From positions 1 through 25,442 of the forward strand of contig JAAAOR010000099.1 of assembly GCA_009908735.1 (NCBI GenBank): 25,442 nt of DNA, written 5' to 3'. Shown here in pieces: positions 1 through 7,380 of the stretch (positions within the stretch are counted from its first letter, which is position 1; the number at the start of each line of letters is the position of its first letter). The notes beneath the pieces were generated by a model, which was not told where the DNA came from, did not search any database, and worked only from the letters and a program-made list of their open reading frames with translations. The position numbers were made by a program, and so were the translations under genes. The DNA comes from Spirochaetota bacterium (GTDB taxonomy: Bacteria > Spirochaetota > Spirochaetia > DSM-27196 > PWMO01).

Positions 1-87
1 AACGGCCTCCCTGCGTGCAGAAGTGCGTCTGCACCCGAGAGCCGCTCACATCTCCTTACGCCTTATTTTGTTCTGCTGATTGTACCC

Positions 88-103
88 ACACGCTGCTATA
101 TAC
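88..103 (+). repeat. Left copy of 16-bp inverted repeat flanking thrH
   Basis: The 16-mer ACACGCTGCTATATAC lies just past the 3' end of thrH. Its exact reverse complement lies just upstream of the thrH start, at 770-785. The copy contains TGCTATATA, which reads as an extended -10 element. On this strand it would direct transcription into thrH from the back, antisense. Whether it is a promoter, an operator or the end of an inserted cassette cannot be decided from the window. Confidence 0.6.
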
Positions 104-120
104 GTTTAAACGGTCGGGCC

Positions 121-738
121 TTACAGAGTGCGGTCCGTGCGTGCCGCGCCGGTGAGGAACCCCAAAAGGCCGTCGTAATCTTGGAAGCTGGGGAGCGCGG
201 GGTACTCTTTGGTGATAGACTCGGGCGGGCGGAAGAGCGCACCAAAATCGGCGGTCTCGATCATCGTGAGATCGTTATAGCTGTCGCCGACGGCGGTTAC
301 CTCGAATCCGATAGATTGAAGCGCAAGAACTGCCCGGCGTTTCCCGTCCGCCTGGCGCAGGCGATACGCACTTACATAGTCGTTTTCGTCGGCAAAGAGC
401 TCGTTGCAGAAGATGGTCGGCCACCCGAGTTGTCTCATGAGCGGCGAGGCGAATTGCTCAAAAGTATCGGAGAGAAGAATGACTTGCGTGTTCTCGCGCA
501 GCGTGTCGAGAAACTGCCGTGCTCCGTCCAGTGGTGCAAGCCCGCCGATCGTCTCCTGAATGTGGGTCAGAGTGATTCCCTCACTGCGAAGAGTCCGAAT
601 ACGATGTTCCATAAGCTCGTCGTAATCAGACACGTCGCGGGTGGTGAGTCGCAGCTCGGCAACGTCGAAGCGTTCCGCTACTGCGATCCACACCTCCGGC
701 ACGAGCACTCCCTCAAGGTCAAGACAAACGATCCGCAC
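121..738 (-). CDS. thrH: ThrH: phosphoserine phosphatase / homoserine phosphotransferase
   Basis: This 205-residue HAD-superfamily protein belongs to the ThrH family. ThrH removes the phosphate of phosphoserine to give serine, and can transfer it to homoserine, making homoserine phosphate for threonine synthesis. The N-terminus shows the ThrH version of HAD motif I, CLDLEGVLVPE (residues 5-15), with nucleophile Asp7 and a Glu where most HAD phosphatases have a second Asp. LSDTF (about 89-93) is motif II and GDSYND (about 151-156) is the metal-binding motif. The length matches ThrH, and similarity to the Pseudomonas protein as I remember it runs end to end. The start codon is GTG at 738, preceded by GGAGGAG at 5-base spacing. 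The gene stands alone, with no serine or threonine genes beside it. Confidence 0.93.
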   Translation of the reverse strand: MRIVCLDLEGVLVPEVWIAVAERFDVAELRLTTRDVSDYDELMEHRIRTLRSEGITLTHIQETIGGLAPLDGARQFLDTLRENTQVILLSDTFEQFASPLMRQLGWPTIFCNELFADENDYVSAYRLRQADGKRRAVLALQSIGFEVTAVGDSYNDLTMIETADFGALFRPPESITKEYPALPSFQDYDGLLGFLTGAARTDRTL

Positions 739-769
739 GAGACTCCTCCAGATTGTGAACGGCTCACAG

Positions 770-785
770 GTATATAGCAGCGTGT
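770..785 (-). repeat. Right copy of 16-bp inverted repeat flanking thrH
   Basis: This is the exact reverse complement of 88-103. The two copies bracket thrH, and the identity stops at 16 bases on both sides. This copy is in the correct position and orientation to supply the thrH promoter. Confidence 0.6.
771..779 (-). promoter_or_regulatory. Candidate extended -10 promoter of thrH
   Basis: Read on the minus strand the site is TG-C-TATATA, an extended -10 with five of six consensus positions. It would start transcription about 25 bases upstream of the GTG codon. No good -35 hexamer lies 16-18 bases further up, which is typical of promoters relying on the extended -10. This is a by-eye prediction. 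Confidence 0.45.
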
Positions 786-1070
786 TGGTGAGAGCATAGC
801 CAACTCTACGTCATGTAGCTTTTTACCTGCAAAAGGGGTAACGCCGTCCCGTTACGCTGTCGCAATGGTGCAAAGTGCTTAATTTTGGAACAACTTATCG
901 AAACTTCACCAACACGCTTCTTGATACCCCAAGTCGGCTCACGGTATGTGTACCACGAATCGTCCCCTCGGGCCAATATGTGGATGAGACCACAAGCAGC
1001 GGGGATCGGTCGTTAGGTCTCGGCGAATCGTTTCGTGACTGGAGAGGCCGGGGCCAATCACGCGCCGAAA

Positions 1071-1586
1071 TCAGTTCTGTTTGTGACCGGTCGGGGTTTC
1101 AACCTGCTCGTTGGGAAAGGGCTCGCTGGAAAGTACAGGGCCGGTGGCCAGGCCCTCGGCGTTCATCATGCTGGCCACTCGCTGTAAGGACGACAGGATG
1201 AGGAGCTGTTCCCATTTCTCGAGTCGCTCGAAGTTGCGGATGAACTCTTCTTGCAGAAATGTGGGGTTTGCTTCGAGGATTTCTTGGGCCTTGTCCGTTA
1301 CTTCCAGGGACACCTTTCGTTTATCCGTCGAGCTACGAATTCTCTTGGCCAGGTTTCTCGATTCGAGTCGGTCGACGATGCTCGTGACGGTAGCCTGGCT
1401 CAGGCTCACCCGTTTGGCAAGGTGCCCCACCGAGATGTCAGGCTCGGAGGCGATCTCACGAATCAGCAGTAGCTGCGGTCCCGTGAGGCCGAAGTTCTTC
1501 GAAAGCTGCTTTGAGTGTAGATCTATGGCGCGTATGATCTTACGCAAGGTCGATAGTACTTCAGGACTCAGACCGTCACCGTTCAT
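1071..1586 (-). CDS. MarR-family regulator, probably of compatible-solute genes (EctR/CosR-like)
   Basis: This 171-residue winged-helix regulator has the MarR order: N-terminal dimerisation helices, the LTGPQLLLIREI segment, a recognition helix in VSLSQATVTSIVDRLESR, a wing with DKRKVSLEVT, and a C-terminal helix. MarR proteins bind palindromic operators as dimers. The start of the MarR domain (RAIDLHSKQLSKNFGLTGPQ) resembles EctR/CosR regulators of ectoine and betaine genes. The gene is divergent from opuAA, which supports a role in osmotic control. An ATG further upstream at 1712 is open, but the best promoter (1629-1657) lies downstream of it, so I chose ATG 1586. A GGAGGAG sequence precedes it at a rather long 14-base spacing. 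The last 20 or so residues are a polar tail beyond the usual fold. Confidence 0.82.
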   Translation of the reverse strand: MNGDGLSPEVLSTLRKIIRAIDLHSKQLSKNFGLTGPQLLLIREIASEPDISVGHLAKRVSLSQATVTSIVDRLESRNLAKRIRSSTDKRKVSLEVTDKAQEILEANPTFLQEEFIRNFERLEKWEQLLILSSLQRVASMMNAEGLATGPVLSSEPFPNEQVETPTGHKQN

Positions 1587-1628
1587 AGTAGTTCGCGACT
1601 CTCCTCCGCTATCTATCCTTCCAGCCCT

Positions 1629-1657
1629 AAAATATTGCATGCTATCGAAAAGATCAA
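1629..1657 (-). promoter_or_regulatory. Candidate promoter of the marR-family gene
   Basis: On the minus strand TTGATC (1657-1652) is followed after 17 bases by TATTTT (1634-1629). Transcription would start near 1622, leaving a leader of about 36 bases that includes GGAGGAG. The spacer contains the CTATCGAA motif, which would fit repression by the regulator's own product. Confidence 0.5.
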
Positions 1658-1818
1658 TTCCCTTTACGGTATTTTTTGAAATTCCCGCCGTGTGGTCAGT
1701 GATCGACCTCATACGCCTCGCAAAAAGCCACCCTGAGCCCGGTATAAGGCATTAATTATCGATACCCAGGCACCCGCAGGGACAGGAAACGGCGCCGATT
1801 CGTCCGAAAAGAAACATT

Positions 1819-1834
1819 TAATACTATCGAATTA
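1819..1834. promoter_or_regulatory. Candidate operator upstream of opuAA
   Basis: TAATACTATCGAATTA is a 16-bp imperfect palindrome with 6 of 8 positions paired. It ends one base before the opuAA -35 hexamer. Its core resembles the sequence around 1642-1649 in the promoter of the divergent marR gene. A MarR dimer bound here could block the polymerase. This is an inference from position and symmetry. Confidence 0.4.
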
Positions 1835-1835
1835 C

Positions 1836-1865
1836 TTGACACATGCGGGAAAACCTCGCTAACTT
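1836..1865 (+). promoter_or_regulatory. Candidate promoter of the opuAA-AB-AC operon
   Basis: A perfect TTGACA (1836-1841) is followed after 18 bases by TAACTT (1860-1865), which keeps the most conserved -10 positions T1, A2 and T6. It would give a leader of about 65 bases before opuAA. The perfect -35 with a poor -10 and an adjacent palindrome suggest a regulated promoter. Confidence 0.55.
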
Positions 1866-1935
1866 ACCGTAGCGATGAATGGAAATGGCCCATTGGGTAA
1901 TCAACAAAGCCAAAATTAGCAGGTGGTAGGCAGGA

Positions 1936-3180
1936 ATGGCAGACACGGAGCAGACGGAAAAACCGAAAGTTAAGATCCACATCGAAGAGGTGTCGAAAGT
2001 TTTCGGCCGACACCCCGAGCGTGCGATCGACATGATCCGGCAGGGTAAGAGCAAAGACGAGATTTTGAGTGAAGCTAAGCTTGCTGTCGGTGTTGCCGAC
2101 GCGTCGTTTGATATCTACGAGGGTGAGACTGTTGTTGTTATGGGCCTGTCGGGTAGCGGCAAGTCAACGCTGCTGCGGTGCGTGAACCGGCTGATAGAGC
2201 CGACTGCGGGGAAGGTGCTCGTTGACGATGTTGACGTTACCTCACTGGATCGTGACGAGCTTCGGGAGCTACGCCGAACGAAGTTTGGCATGGTTTTCCA
2301 AAGTTTTGCGTTATTCCCGCACATGACTGTTTATGAGAACGTAGAGTTCGGACTCGATGTACAGCAGGTCGATCCTGCCGAACGACGCGAGAAGTCCGAA
2401 ACCGCACTCCAGCAGGTTGGCCTCGGCGGCTGGGGAGATTATCTGCCGAAAAATCTTTCAGGCGGTATGAAGCAGCGCGTGGGCCTGGCCAGGGCGCTCG
2501 CGGTGGATCCCGATATCCTGCTCATGGACGAAGCCTTTAGTGCGCTCGACCCCCTGATCCGCACGGACATGCAGGATGAGTTAATCGCACTCGAGAGTCG
2601 AGTGCGAAAAACCATCATGTTCATTACCCATGATCTCGACGAGGCGCTTAAGATGGGCGACCGCATCGTGCTCATGAAGGATGGTGGGATCGTACAGATC
2701 GGTACCGCTGAGGAAATTCTTACGAAGCCCGCGACGGAGTATGTTGCCCGGTTCGTGGAGAACGTTGATATCACGAAGGTCCTCACCGCTCAGGACGTGA
2801 TGAAACGCCAGACTCCGGTTGCATTTGAAAAGGATGGACCGAGACTTGCGTTGCGCAAAATGCAAGAGGCCGGTCTCTCCGGTATCTTTGTGGTCAAAGC
2901 GAATCATGAGCTCGTGGGCCATGTCACCGCCGAACGCGCCGCGGAAGCGGCAAAGCACGGCGACAAGTGGCTCGACCATGTCACGAAGGCGGACGAGGTC
3001 TCGAGCGTGCCGCTCGACTTTCCGGTGCGGCAGATCTTTAATCTGGTCTCGGGCAATCCGGTGGCCGTCGTGGATGACGACAGCATCCTCAAAGGTGTAA
3101 TCGTCCGGGGCACCGTGCTTGCTGCACTTTCGGAAGGTGGAGACCATGACGTTCAGGAAGGAGTAAAAGCGAATGTATGA
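1936..3180 (+). CDS. opuAA: Glycine betaine/proline ABC transporter ATPase (ProV/OpuAA)
   Basis: This 414-residue ATPase powers uptake of glycine betaine or related osmoprotectants and works on the inner face of the membrane with the permease encoded next. It has Walker A GLSGSGKST (70-78), a Q-loop glutamine (122), the signature LSGGMKQR (174-181), Walker B ILLMDEA (194-200) with catalytic Glu199, and the switch His232. The N-terminal extension with HPERAIDMIRQGKSKDEI is characteristic of ProV/OpuAA, whose members sense ionic strength. From about residue 280 to 400 there is a pair of CBS domains, the part that gates related transporters in response to ionic strength. The start at 1936 follows AGGTGG. 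It is the first gene of a three-gene operon and its stop overlaps the start of opuAB. Confidence 0.96.
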   Translation: MADTEQTEKPKVKIHIEEVSKVFGRHPERAIDMIRQGKSKDEILSEAKLAVGVADASFDIYEGETVVVMGLSGSGKSTLLRCVNRLIEPTAGKVLVDDVDVTSLDRDELRELRRTKFGMVFQSFALFPHMTVYENVEFGLDVQQVDPAERREKSETALQQVGLGGWGDYLPKNLSGGMKQRVGLARALAVDPDILLMDEAFSALDPLIRTDMQDELIALESRVRKTIMFITHDLDEALKMGDRIVLMKDGGIVQIGTAEEILTKPATEYVARFVENVDITKVLTAQDVMKRQTPVAFEKDGPRLALRKMQEAGLSGIFVVKANHELVGHVTAERAAEAAKHGDKWLDHVTKADEVSSVPLDFPVRQIFNLVSGNPVAVVDDDSILKGVIVRGTVLAALSEGGDHDVQEGVKANV

Positions 3181-4018
3181 GTTCAGTCTCCCTCGAATCC
3201 CGTTGGGCGCCGGTATAGAGGCCGCCCTCGATTGGCTTACGACGATACTCTCACCGGTTACGCGGGCATTCTCCGAAGTTGTCGAGCTGGGAATCGATGC
3301 GATTGTCGATGGACTTGGCCTGATTCCGCCGGTTATTCTCGTTGTGCTCATCGCACTGCTCTCTTGGAAACTCGCGACTCGGGGAGTTGCAATTTTCGCG
3401 CTCGTCGGTTTGCTGTTCGTCTGGAACATCAACCTGTGGTCTGCAACCCTGTCTACGATCGCGCTGGTGCTCATTTCCACGGCAATTGCCGTGGCGCTCG
3501 GTGTGCCCCTGGGGATCCTCGCGGGGCTAAGTGAGCGCTTCCATGCCGTCGTGAAACCTATTCTGGACTTCATGCAGACAATGCCGGCGTTTGTGTACCT
3601 GATTCCGGCCATTCCGTTCTTCGGACTCGGCCCGGTTGCTGCGGCGTTTGCCACGGTCATTTTCTCCATACCGCCGGCAATACGTCTCACGGCCCTGGGA
3701 ATACGCCAGATAGACGCGGAAATGATAGAGGCGTCTGAAGCGTTCGGAACTACGACCGCGCAGAAGCTCGTGAAGGTACAACTGCCGCTCGCACTCCCGA
3801 CCATCATGGCGGGCGTTAATCAGACCATCATGCTTGCGCTTTCGATGGTTGTTATCGCGGCAATGATCGGTGCCGGAGGACTTGGTGGCGAGGTCTGGCG
3901 CGCGATTCAGCGGTTGCGCCCCGGACAGGGCTTCGAGGCAGGTCTTGCGGTCGTCATCATCGCGATGTTGCTCGACCGAATAACTCAGCACATCACCCAG
4001 AAGCAGAGAAGCGGATAA
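3173..4018 (+). CDS. opuAB: Glycine betaine ABC transporter permease (ProW/OpuAB)
   Basis: This 281-residue inner-membrane permease forms the channel of the betaine importer. Several strongly hydrophobic helices are visible (about 51-85, 92-118, 140-170, 215-240 and 256-270). The cytoplasmic EAA loop that docks on the ATPase is EASEAFGTTTAQKLVKVQLP (186-205). LDFMQTMPAFVYLIPAIPFF is typical of the ProW family. The gene begins inside opuAA with an 8-base overlap and is preceded by AGGAAGGAG, which implies coupled translation. The length is close to ProW/OpuAB permeases that carry a short N-terminal tail. Confidence 0.95.
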   Translation: MYEFSLPRIPLGAGIEAALDWLTTILSPVTRAFSEVVELGIDAIVDGLGLIPPVILVVLIALLSWKLATRGVAIFALVGLLFVWNINLWSATLSTIALVLISTAIAVALGVPLGILAGLSERFHAVVKPILDFMQTMPAFVYLIPAIPFFGLGPVAAAFATVIFSIPPAIRLTALGIRQIDAEMIEASEAFGTTTAQKLVKVQLPLALPTIMAGVNQTIMLALSMVVIAAMIGAGGLGGEVWRAIQRLRPGQGFEAGLAVVIIAMLLDRITQHITQKQRSG

Positions 4019-4070
4019 TGGTCCGCTGCGACTGGGGATACAACATAGTTGGTATAGTCCGTAATTTTTG

Positions 4071-4092
4071 AAAACCTAAGAGGAGGTTTTTT
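4071..4092 (+). promoter_or_regulatory. Hairpin covering the opuAC ribosome binding site
   Basis: AAAACCT (4071-4077) pairs perfectly with AGGTTTT (4084-4090) around the loop AAGAGG. The opuAC Shine-Dalgarno sequence AAGAGGAGG occupies the loop and half of the 3' arm, and the start codon follows two bases after the stem. Formation of the hairpin would partly hide the ribosome site. It is followed by only two further Ts, so it could also act as a weak transcription stop before opuAC. Confidence 0.5.
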
Positions 4093-5028
4093 ATGAAAAG
4101 TTCGATGAAGCGTGTACTTACGGCTCTTGCCGTTCTGGTCATCGCGTCTGCTGTTGTCTTGGTTGGCTGCCAGCCGAGTGGACAGCAATCCGCAGAGGGC
4201 GACGAGATGCAGGTCGAGAAGGAACCTGTGAGCCTTGCCTACGTTGAGTGGGCACGTGCAGTCGCTATTACCCATGTTGCCGGGGAGATCCTCGAGCGTC
4301 AGGGCTTCGACGTCACGCTGAACAGCGTGGCAAACGCCGCCATGTGGCAGTCGGTCGCAAGTCAAGACTCCGACGCGTTGCTCGCAGCCTGGCTTCCGGC
4401 TACCCATCAGATGTTCTACGGTCCCAATGGCGAGTTCTCCGACCAGCTCGTAAACCTCGGTCCGAACTACTACGGCGCCAAACTCGGCCTCGTTGTTCCT
4501 ACATACGTGGAAGAGAACAGCATTCCAGAGCTTGTGGAGAACGCCGGTAAGTACGACAACGAGATCATCGGTATCGACCCCGGCGCCGGTATGATGCAGC
4601 AGACTGAGACGGCGATCTCTAACGACGTCTACGGAATGAGTGCATTGGAGCTCGTTGAGGGAAGTGGTCCGACCATGACCGCCGCACTCGGACAGGCTAT
4701 CGACAACGAAGAGCCGATCGTCGTCACGGGCTGGGCGCCACACTGGAAGTTCGGCCGCTGGGATCTGAAGATCCTGGATGATCCGGAGAACGTCTACGGT
4801 CAGACCGAAACCATCAACACGATGGTGCGCGAGGGTCTGGCAGAGGACAATCTCCCAGCGTTCGTGTTCTTCGAGAAGTTCGACTGGACAGAGTTGGATC
4901 TCGGTCCCGTGCTTGTGAACAACCAGGAAGGCATGGACCCGGCGGAGAGCGCGGCTCAGTTCGTCGACAACAATATCGACACCATCAACGAGCTGATGCC
5001 CAACCGTCCCTACTTCACGGAAATGTAA
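4093..5028 (+). CDS. opuAC: Glycine betaine-binding lipoprotein (OpuAC type)
   Basis: This 311-residue protein is the extracytoplasmic receptor of the betaine transporter. It has a lipoprotein signal: a basic N-terminus, a hydrophobic stretch and the lipobox LVGC with Cys26 as the lipidated residue. The mature part matches the OpuAC/ProX family, including AYVEWARAVAITHVAGE, MWQSVASQDSDALLAAWLPATH and VVTGWAPHWKFGRWDL. Family receptors bind the quaternary ammonium group in a cage of aromatic side chains; Trp53, Trp100 and the Trp residues of WAPHWKFGRW are candidates. It is the last operon gene, 74 bases after opuAB, with its own strong ribosome site in a hairpin, which fits the receptor being made in different amounts from the membrane parts. 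The mature protein is rich in acidic residues. Confidence 0.95.
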   Translation: MKSSMKRVLTALAVLVIASAVVLVGCQPSGQQSAEGDEMQVEKEPVSLAYVEWARAVAITHVAGEILERQGFDVTLNSVANAAMWQSVASQDSDALLAAWLPATHQMFYGPNGEFSDQLVNLGPNYYGAKLGLVVPTYVEENSIPELVENAGKYDNEIIGIDPGAGMMQQTETAISNDVYGMSALELVEGSGPTMTAALGQAIDNEEPIVVTGWAPHWKFGRWDLKILDDPENVYGQTETINTMVREGLAEDNLPAFVFFEKFDWTELDLGPVLVNNQEGMDPAESAAQFVDNNIDTINELMPNRPYFTEM

Positions 5029-5065
5029 GCGCAGAGCGCGAGCATTGAAAAGTAGGACATATAGG

Positions 5066-5114
5066 CCCGACCGCCCGGTCACTCTGTGAGTGCCCGGGTC
5101 GGACGGGTTTTTTT
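5066..5114 (+). terminator. Intrinsic terminator of the opu operon
   Basis: A long GC-rich hairpin (about 5066-5107, apex CACTC-tgt-GAGTG) is followed directly by seven Ts (5108-5114). The arms CCCG and CGGG close the base, with a few mismatches in between. It begins 37 bases after the opuAC stop and is the clearest terminator in the window. Confidence 0.9.
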
Positions 5115-5217
5115 GTGTCCGGAGACCGCGGCGCCTTCCCTCTCAGCGATTAGCGCAGCGACGGCGCTGGGCGACAACGGCGCTATGCCGGTCGGAGCGG
5201 ACAAAATCAGTTTGCAA

Positions 5218-6531
5218 CTAGGCGAGTGCAAGAGCGATAACGGCGAAGACGTCGATGACCCACAGGGTTGGCGATACGTCGGAAAACTTGCCGCGCAGCA
5301 CTTTGATTATCGTGTAGCCGAGAAAACCCCAGATGATGCCCTGAGTAATGCTGTAGGTGAGCGGAATGAGTATTAGGGCCAGGAACGCCGGGATGGCCTC
5401 TTCAAAGTCGTTCCAGCTGATCTTCATCAGCGGATTGACCATGAACACGCCCACGAGCACGAGCACCGGCGCCGTCGCTACGGCGGGAATGAAGGACAGG
5501 AGCGGGCTGAGAAAGGCGAAGGGTAGGAAAAGAAGCCCCGCGACGACTGCGGTAAGCCCGGTACGGCCGCCTTCCTCCACGCCTGCCGCACTCTCGATGT
5601 AGGTCGTTGCACTCGACGTGCCGAAGAGCCCCGAGAGAGTGGTCGCGGTCGCGTCCACGAACAGAGCGCGTCCTACGTTTTCCGGTTGGCCTGTCTTCTC
5701 ATCGATGAACCCGCCGACCTCGGAGACGCCGACGAAGGTGGAGATACTGTCGAACATGTCGGTAAAGATGAGGGTGAAGATGGGAAGAACCATTCCGAGG
5801 GACAGGGCCGCACCGATATCGAGTTGAAAGAACACCTCGAGGTTCGGCATTGCAAAGACTCCCGCCGGTACGGAAACGAACGGCTCGATACCGGACGTGG
5901 CCCCGAGGAGACTCACGAGAAGACCAATGACCGAGGTCCCGAGGATGCCGATGATGAGCGCGCCACGAATCTTGCGCACCAGGAGGTAACTCGTGAAAAA
6001 GAGCCCGATTACGAACACTAGTACCTGCGCGTCCATCCCCCCGAAGCCGACGATGGTTCCCGCGTCGCCGACGATGAATCCGACGCTCTCCAGGCCGATC
6101 AGCGCGAGAAAGAGCCCGATACCCGCGGCAACTGCGTAGCGAATAGTGGCGGGGATCGCCTGCACGATGAGCTCACGTACGCGGAAGATCGAAAGAATCA
6201 GAAAAATGATACCGGAGACGAACACGGCACCAAGTGCCGTTTGCCACTCGACCCCCATGCCGAGCACAAGAGTGTAGGCGAAGAACGCATTGATGCCCAT
6301 GCCGGGCGCGAGGGCGAAGGGCAAGTTCGCGACAAGCCCCATGAGAATGGAACTCGCAGCTGCAACAAGCACCGTTGCAAAGAGCACGCCGGCGAAGGGC
6401 ATGCCCGCATCGGACAGTACCCCCGGGTTCACAACGATGATGTAGGCCATTGTCAGAAAGGTGGCGACGCCGGCGCGCACCTCCGTCTTAACATTCGTCC
6501 CTCTGTCGCTCAGTCGGAAGAGCTTTTCCAT
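5218..6531 (-). CDS. NCS2-family purine permease (AzgA/PbuG type)
   Basis: This 437-residue membrane protein belongs to the nucleobase:cation symporter-2 branch that imports guanine, hypoxanthine or adenine by proton symport. Hydrophobic segments alternate along its whole length, consistent with the 14-helix NCS2 fold. The N-terminal TEVRAGVATFLTMAYIIVVNP, the ALAPGMGINAFFAYT motif (about 73-87), FTDMFDSISTFVGVS and FGTSSATTYIESAAGV are hallmarks of the AzgA/PbuG/GhxP subfamily and contain substrate-binding positions. The start at 6531 has GAGGAGGA at 5-base spacing. It is probably transcribed alone. I looked for a purine riboswitch in the 133-bp leader and did not find its conserved core. 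The exact substrate cannot be assigned. Confidence 0.92.
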   Translation of the reverse strand: MEKLFRLSDRGTNVKTEVRAGVATFLTMAYIIVVNPGVLSDAGMPFAGVLFATVLVAAASSILMGLVANLPFALAPGMGINAFFAYTLVLGMGVEWQTALGAVFVSGIIFLILSIFRVRELIVQAIPATIRYAVAAGIGLFLALIGLESVGFIVGDAGTIVGFGGMDAQVLVFVIGLFFTSYLLVRKIRGALIIGILGTSVIGLLVSLLGATSGIEPFVSVPAGVFAMPNLEVFFQLDIGAALSLGMVLPIFTLIFTDMFDSISTFVGVSEVGGFIDEKTGQPENVGRALFVDATATTLSGLFGTSSATTYIESAAGVEEGGRTGLTAVVAGLLFLPFAFLSPLLSFIPAVATAPVLVLVGVFMVNPLMKISWNDFEEAIPAFLALILIPLTYSITQGIIWGFLGYTIIKVLRGKFSDVSPTLWVIDVFAVIALALA

Positions 6532-6664
6532 GACAATCCTCCTCGAACTTTTTGGGAGTGCGTCGTGCTGCGGGTTTCTATCCCGTCGTACACCGAAACG
6601 CCGATCGGTTCAAGGCCGAGTGTTACTGGTAACGGCGCGGGTATCGAAAGTTTTTCGGTGTCCG

Positions 6665-7333
6665 CTATCGAGCAAACGCCGGCGCTCCACTGAGCTCACG
6701 CGGCGAATCCACCATGAAGGTTGGATACGCCGCGGCCAGCTCTTCCCGAGAGTGGTTCCCGTAGGTTACCGCGCAGGTGGCTGCGCCGGCGTTGTGACCC
6801 ATGCGGATATCGTAGGTCGTATCTCCCACCATCAATAAGTTCCCCGCGTCGATCCCGAGTCGATTTGCAACTCCGAGGAGCATATCAGGATACGGTTTCT
6901 CGCGTCGGGCATCCTCGCGTCCGGCCACTACCGTAAAGCGCCCGGCCAGACCCAAGTGCTCAATGAGCCGCCACAGCGACGGCCGGCTGCGGCTCGACGC
7001 GATGGCAAGGGGTACCCCGCCCTCGTGTAGGCGGTCGAGGACCTTCTCTATACCATTGAACAGCCGCACCTCGTCGAGCTCGCGGTTTGCGAAGGCCTCG
7101 CGGTAGACGCCGCAAGCCTCGAGGCTTTCTTCCTCAGTCATATCGGTGACCGAGCGAAACGCAATATGCAGTGGCACGCCAATCGTGGCAGCTACGCGGT
7201 CATCGCCGGGATGGGGACGACCGAGGCGTCGGAAGGTTTCGGCAAACGTGGAAAGAATGCTGTGGCGCGTGTCGGCAAGCGTTCCGTCGAAGTCGAAGAC
7301 GACGCCAACGGGTTCACGGTGCTGTAACTGCAT
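6665..7333 (-). CDS. HAD-superfamily phosphatase (phosphoglycolate phosphatase-like)
   Basis: This 222-residue cytosolic phosphatase shows all four HAD motifs: DFDGTLADT (14-22) with nucleophile Asp14, SSRS in the motif II position, the lysine in REKPYPDML, and GDTTYDIRMG near residue 170. The helical cap between motifs I and II, with the VAATIGVPLHIAF segment, places it in the Gph/PgmB-like subfamily. Family members act on phosphoglycolate, pyrophosphate or sugar phosphates, and the substrate here is unknown. No Shine-Dalgarno precedes ATG 7333; instead a -10-like box ends seven bases before it, suggesting a leaderless message. The gene lies 47 bases after the DUF72 gene on the same strand. 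Confidence 0.88.
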   Translation of the reverse strand: MQLQHREPVGVVFDFDGTLADTRHSILSTFAETFRRLGRPHPGDDRVAATIGVPLHIAFRSVTDMTEEESLEACGVYREAFANRELDEVRLFNGIEKVLDRLHEGGVPLAIASSRSRPSLWRLIEHLGLAGRFTVVAGREDARREKPYPDMLLGVANRLGIDAGNLLMVGDTTYDIRMGHNAGAATCAVTYGNHSREELAAAYPTFMVDSPRELSGAPAFAR

Positions 7334-7340
7334 GAGATCA

Positions 7341-7370
7341 AGAGTACGGCAGGGCGGCGCCGCGGGTCAA
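7341..7370 (-). promoter_or_regulatory. Candidate leaderless promoter of the HAD phosphatase gene
   Basis: On the minus strand TTGACC (7370-7365) is separated by 18 bases from TACTCT (7346-7341). The -10 box ends seven bases before the ATG at 7333, so the predicted first transcribed base is the start codon itself. The -35 is good (5 of 6) and the -10 is poor (3 of 6). Confidence 0.4.
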
Positions 7371-7380
7371 CGGCGCTGTC

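Larger units (their letters stand above)
739..1070. other. Intergenic region upstream of thrH
   Basis: This 332-bp gap separates the thrH start from the marR stop, both on the minus strand. It contains the thrH Shine-Dalgarno and extended -10 sequences and one copy of the inverted repeat. It also has two short inverted repeats that overlap and so could not form together: TTACC/GGTAA (823-827 with 837-841) and GTAACG/CGTTAC (838-843 with 850-855). I see no convincing gene and no terminator with a T-run. The stretch 860-1070 shows nothing I can name. Confidence 0.5.
1587..1935. promoter_or_regulatory. Divergent control region between marR and the opu operon
   Basis: This 349-bp, comparatively AT-rich region carries back-to-back promoters for marR (minus) and opuAA (plus). 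The octamer CTATCGAA occurs twice, at 1642-1649 inside the marR promoter and at 1824-1831 just before the opu -35 box. A GGTAT/ATACC inverted repeat (1741-1745 with 1762-1766) surrounds an AT-rich core in the middle. I see no small gene here. Confidence 0.6.

Noticed and set aside
1..49. Possible minus-strand gene start (GTG at 49) running off the left edge
   Set aside because: AAGGAG lies only two bases from the GTG, which is too close, and the 16 visible codons match nothing I know.
1111..1755. Plus-strand open frame opposite the marR-family gene
   Set aside because: The minus strand encodes a good winged-helix protein; this frame has no domain.
2581..3807. Long minus-strand open frame opposite opuAA and opuAB (408 codons)
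   Set aside because: It crosses two well-supported genes and has low-complexity Ser/Arg/Thr content typical of an antisense frame.
3985..5082. Long minus-strand open frame opposite opuAC (365 codons)
   Set aside because: It is antisense to a clear solute-binding lipoprotein gene and its translation resembles no protein family. It is a by-product of codon bias.
6532..6664. Purine riboswitch before the NCS2 permease
   Set aside because: The leader lacks the conserved purine-aptamer core; only a 4-bp CGGG/CCCG hairpin is visible.
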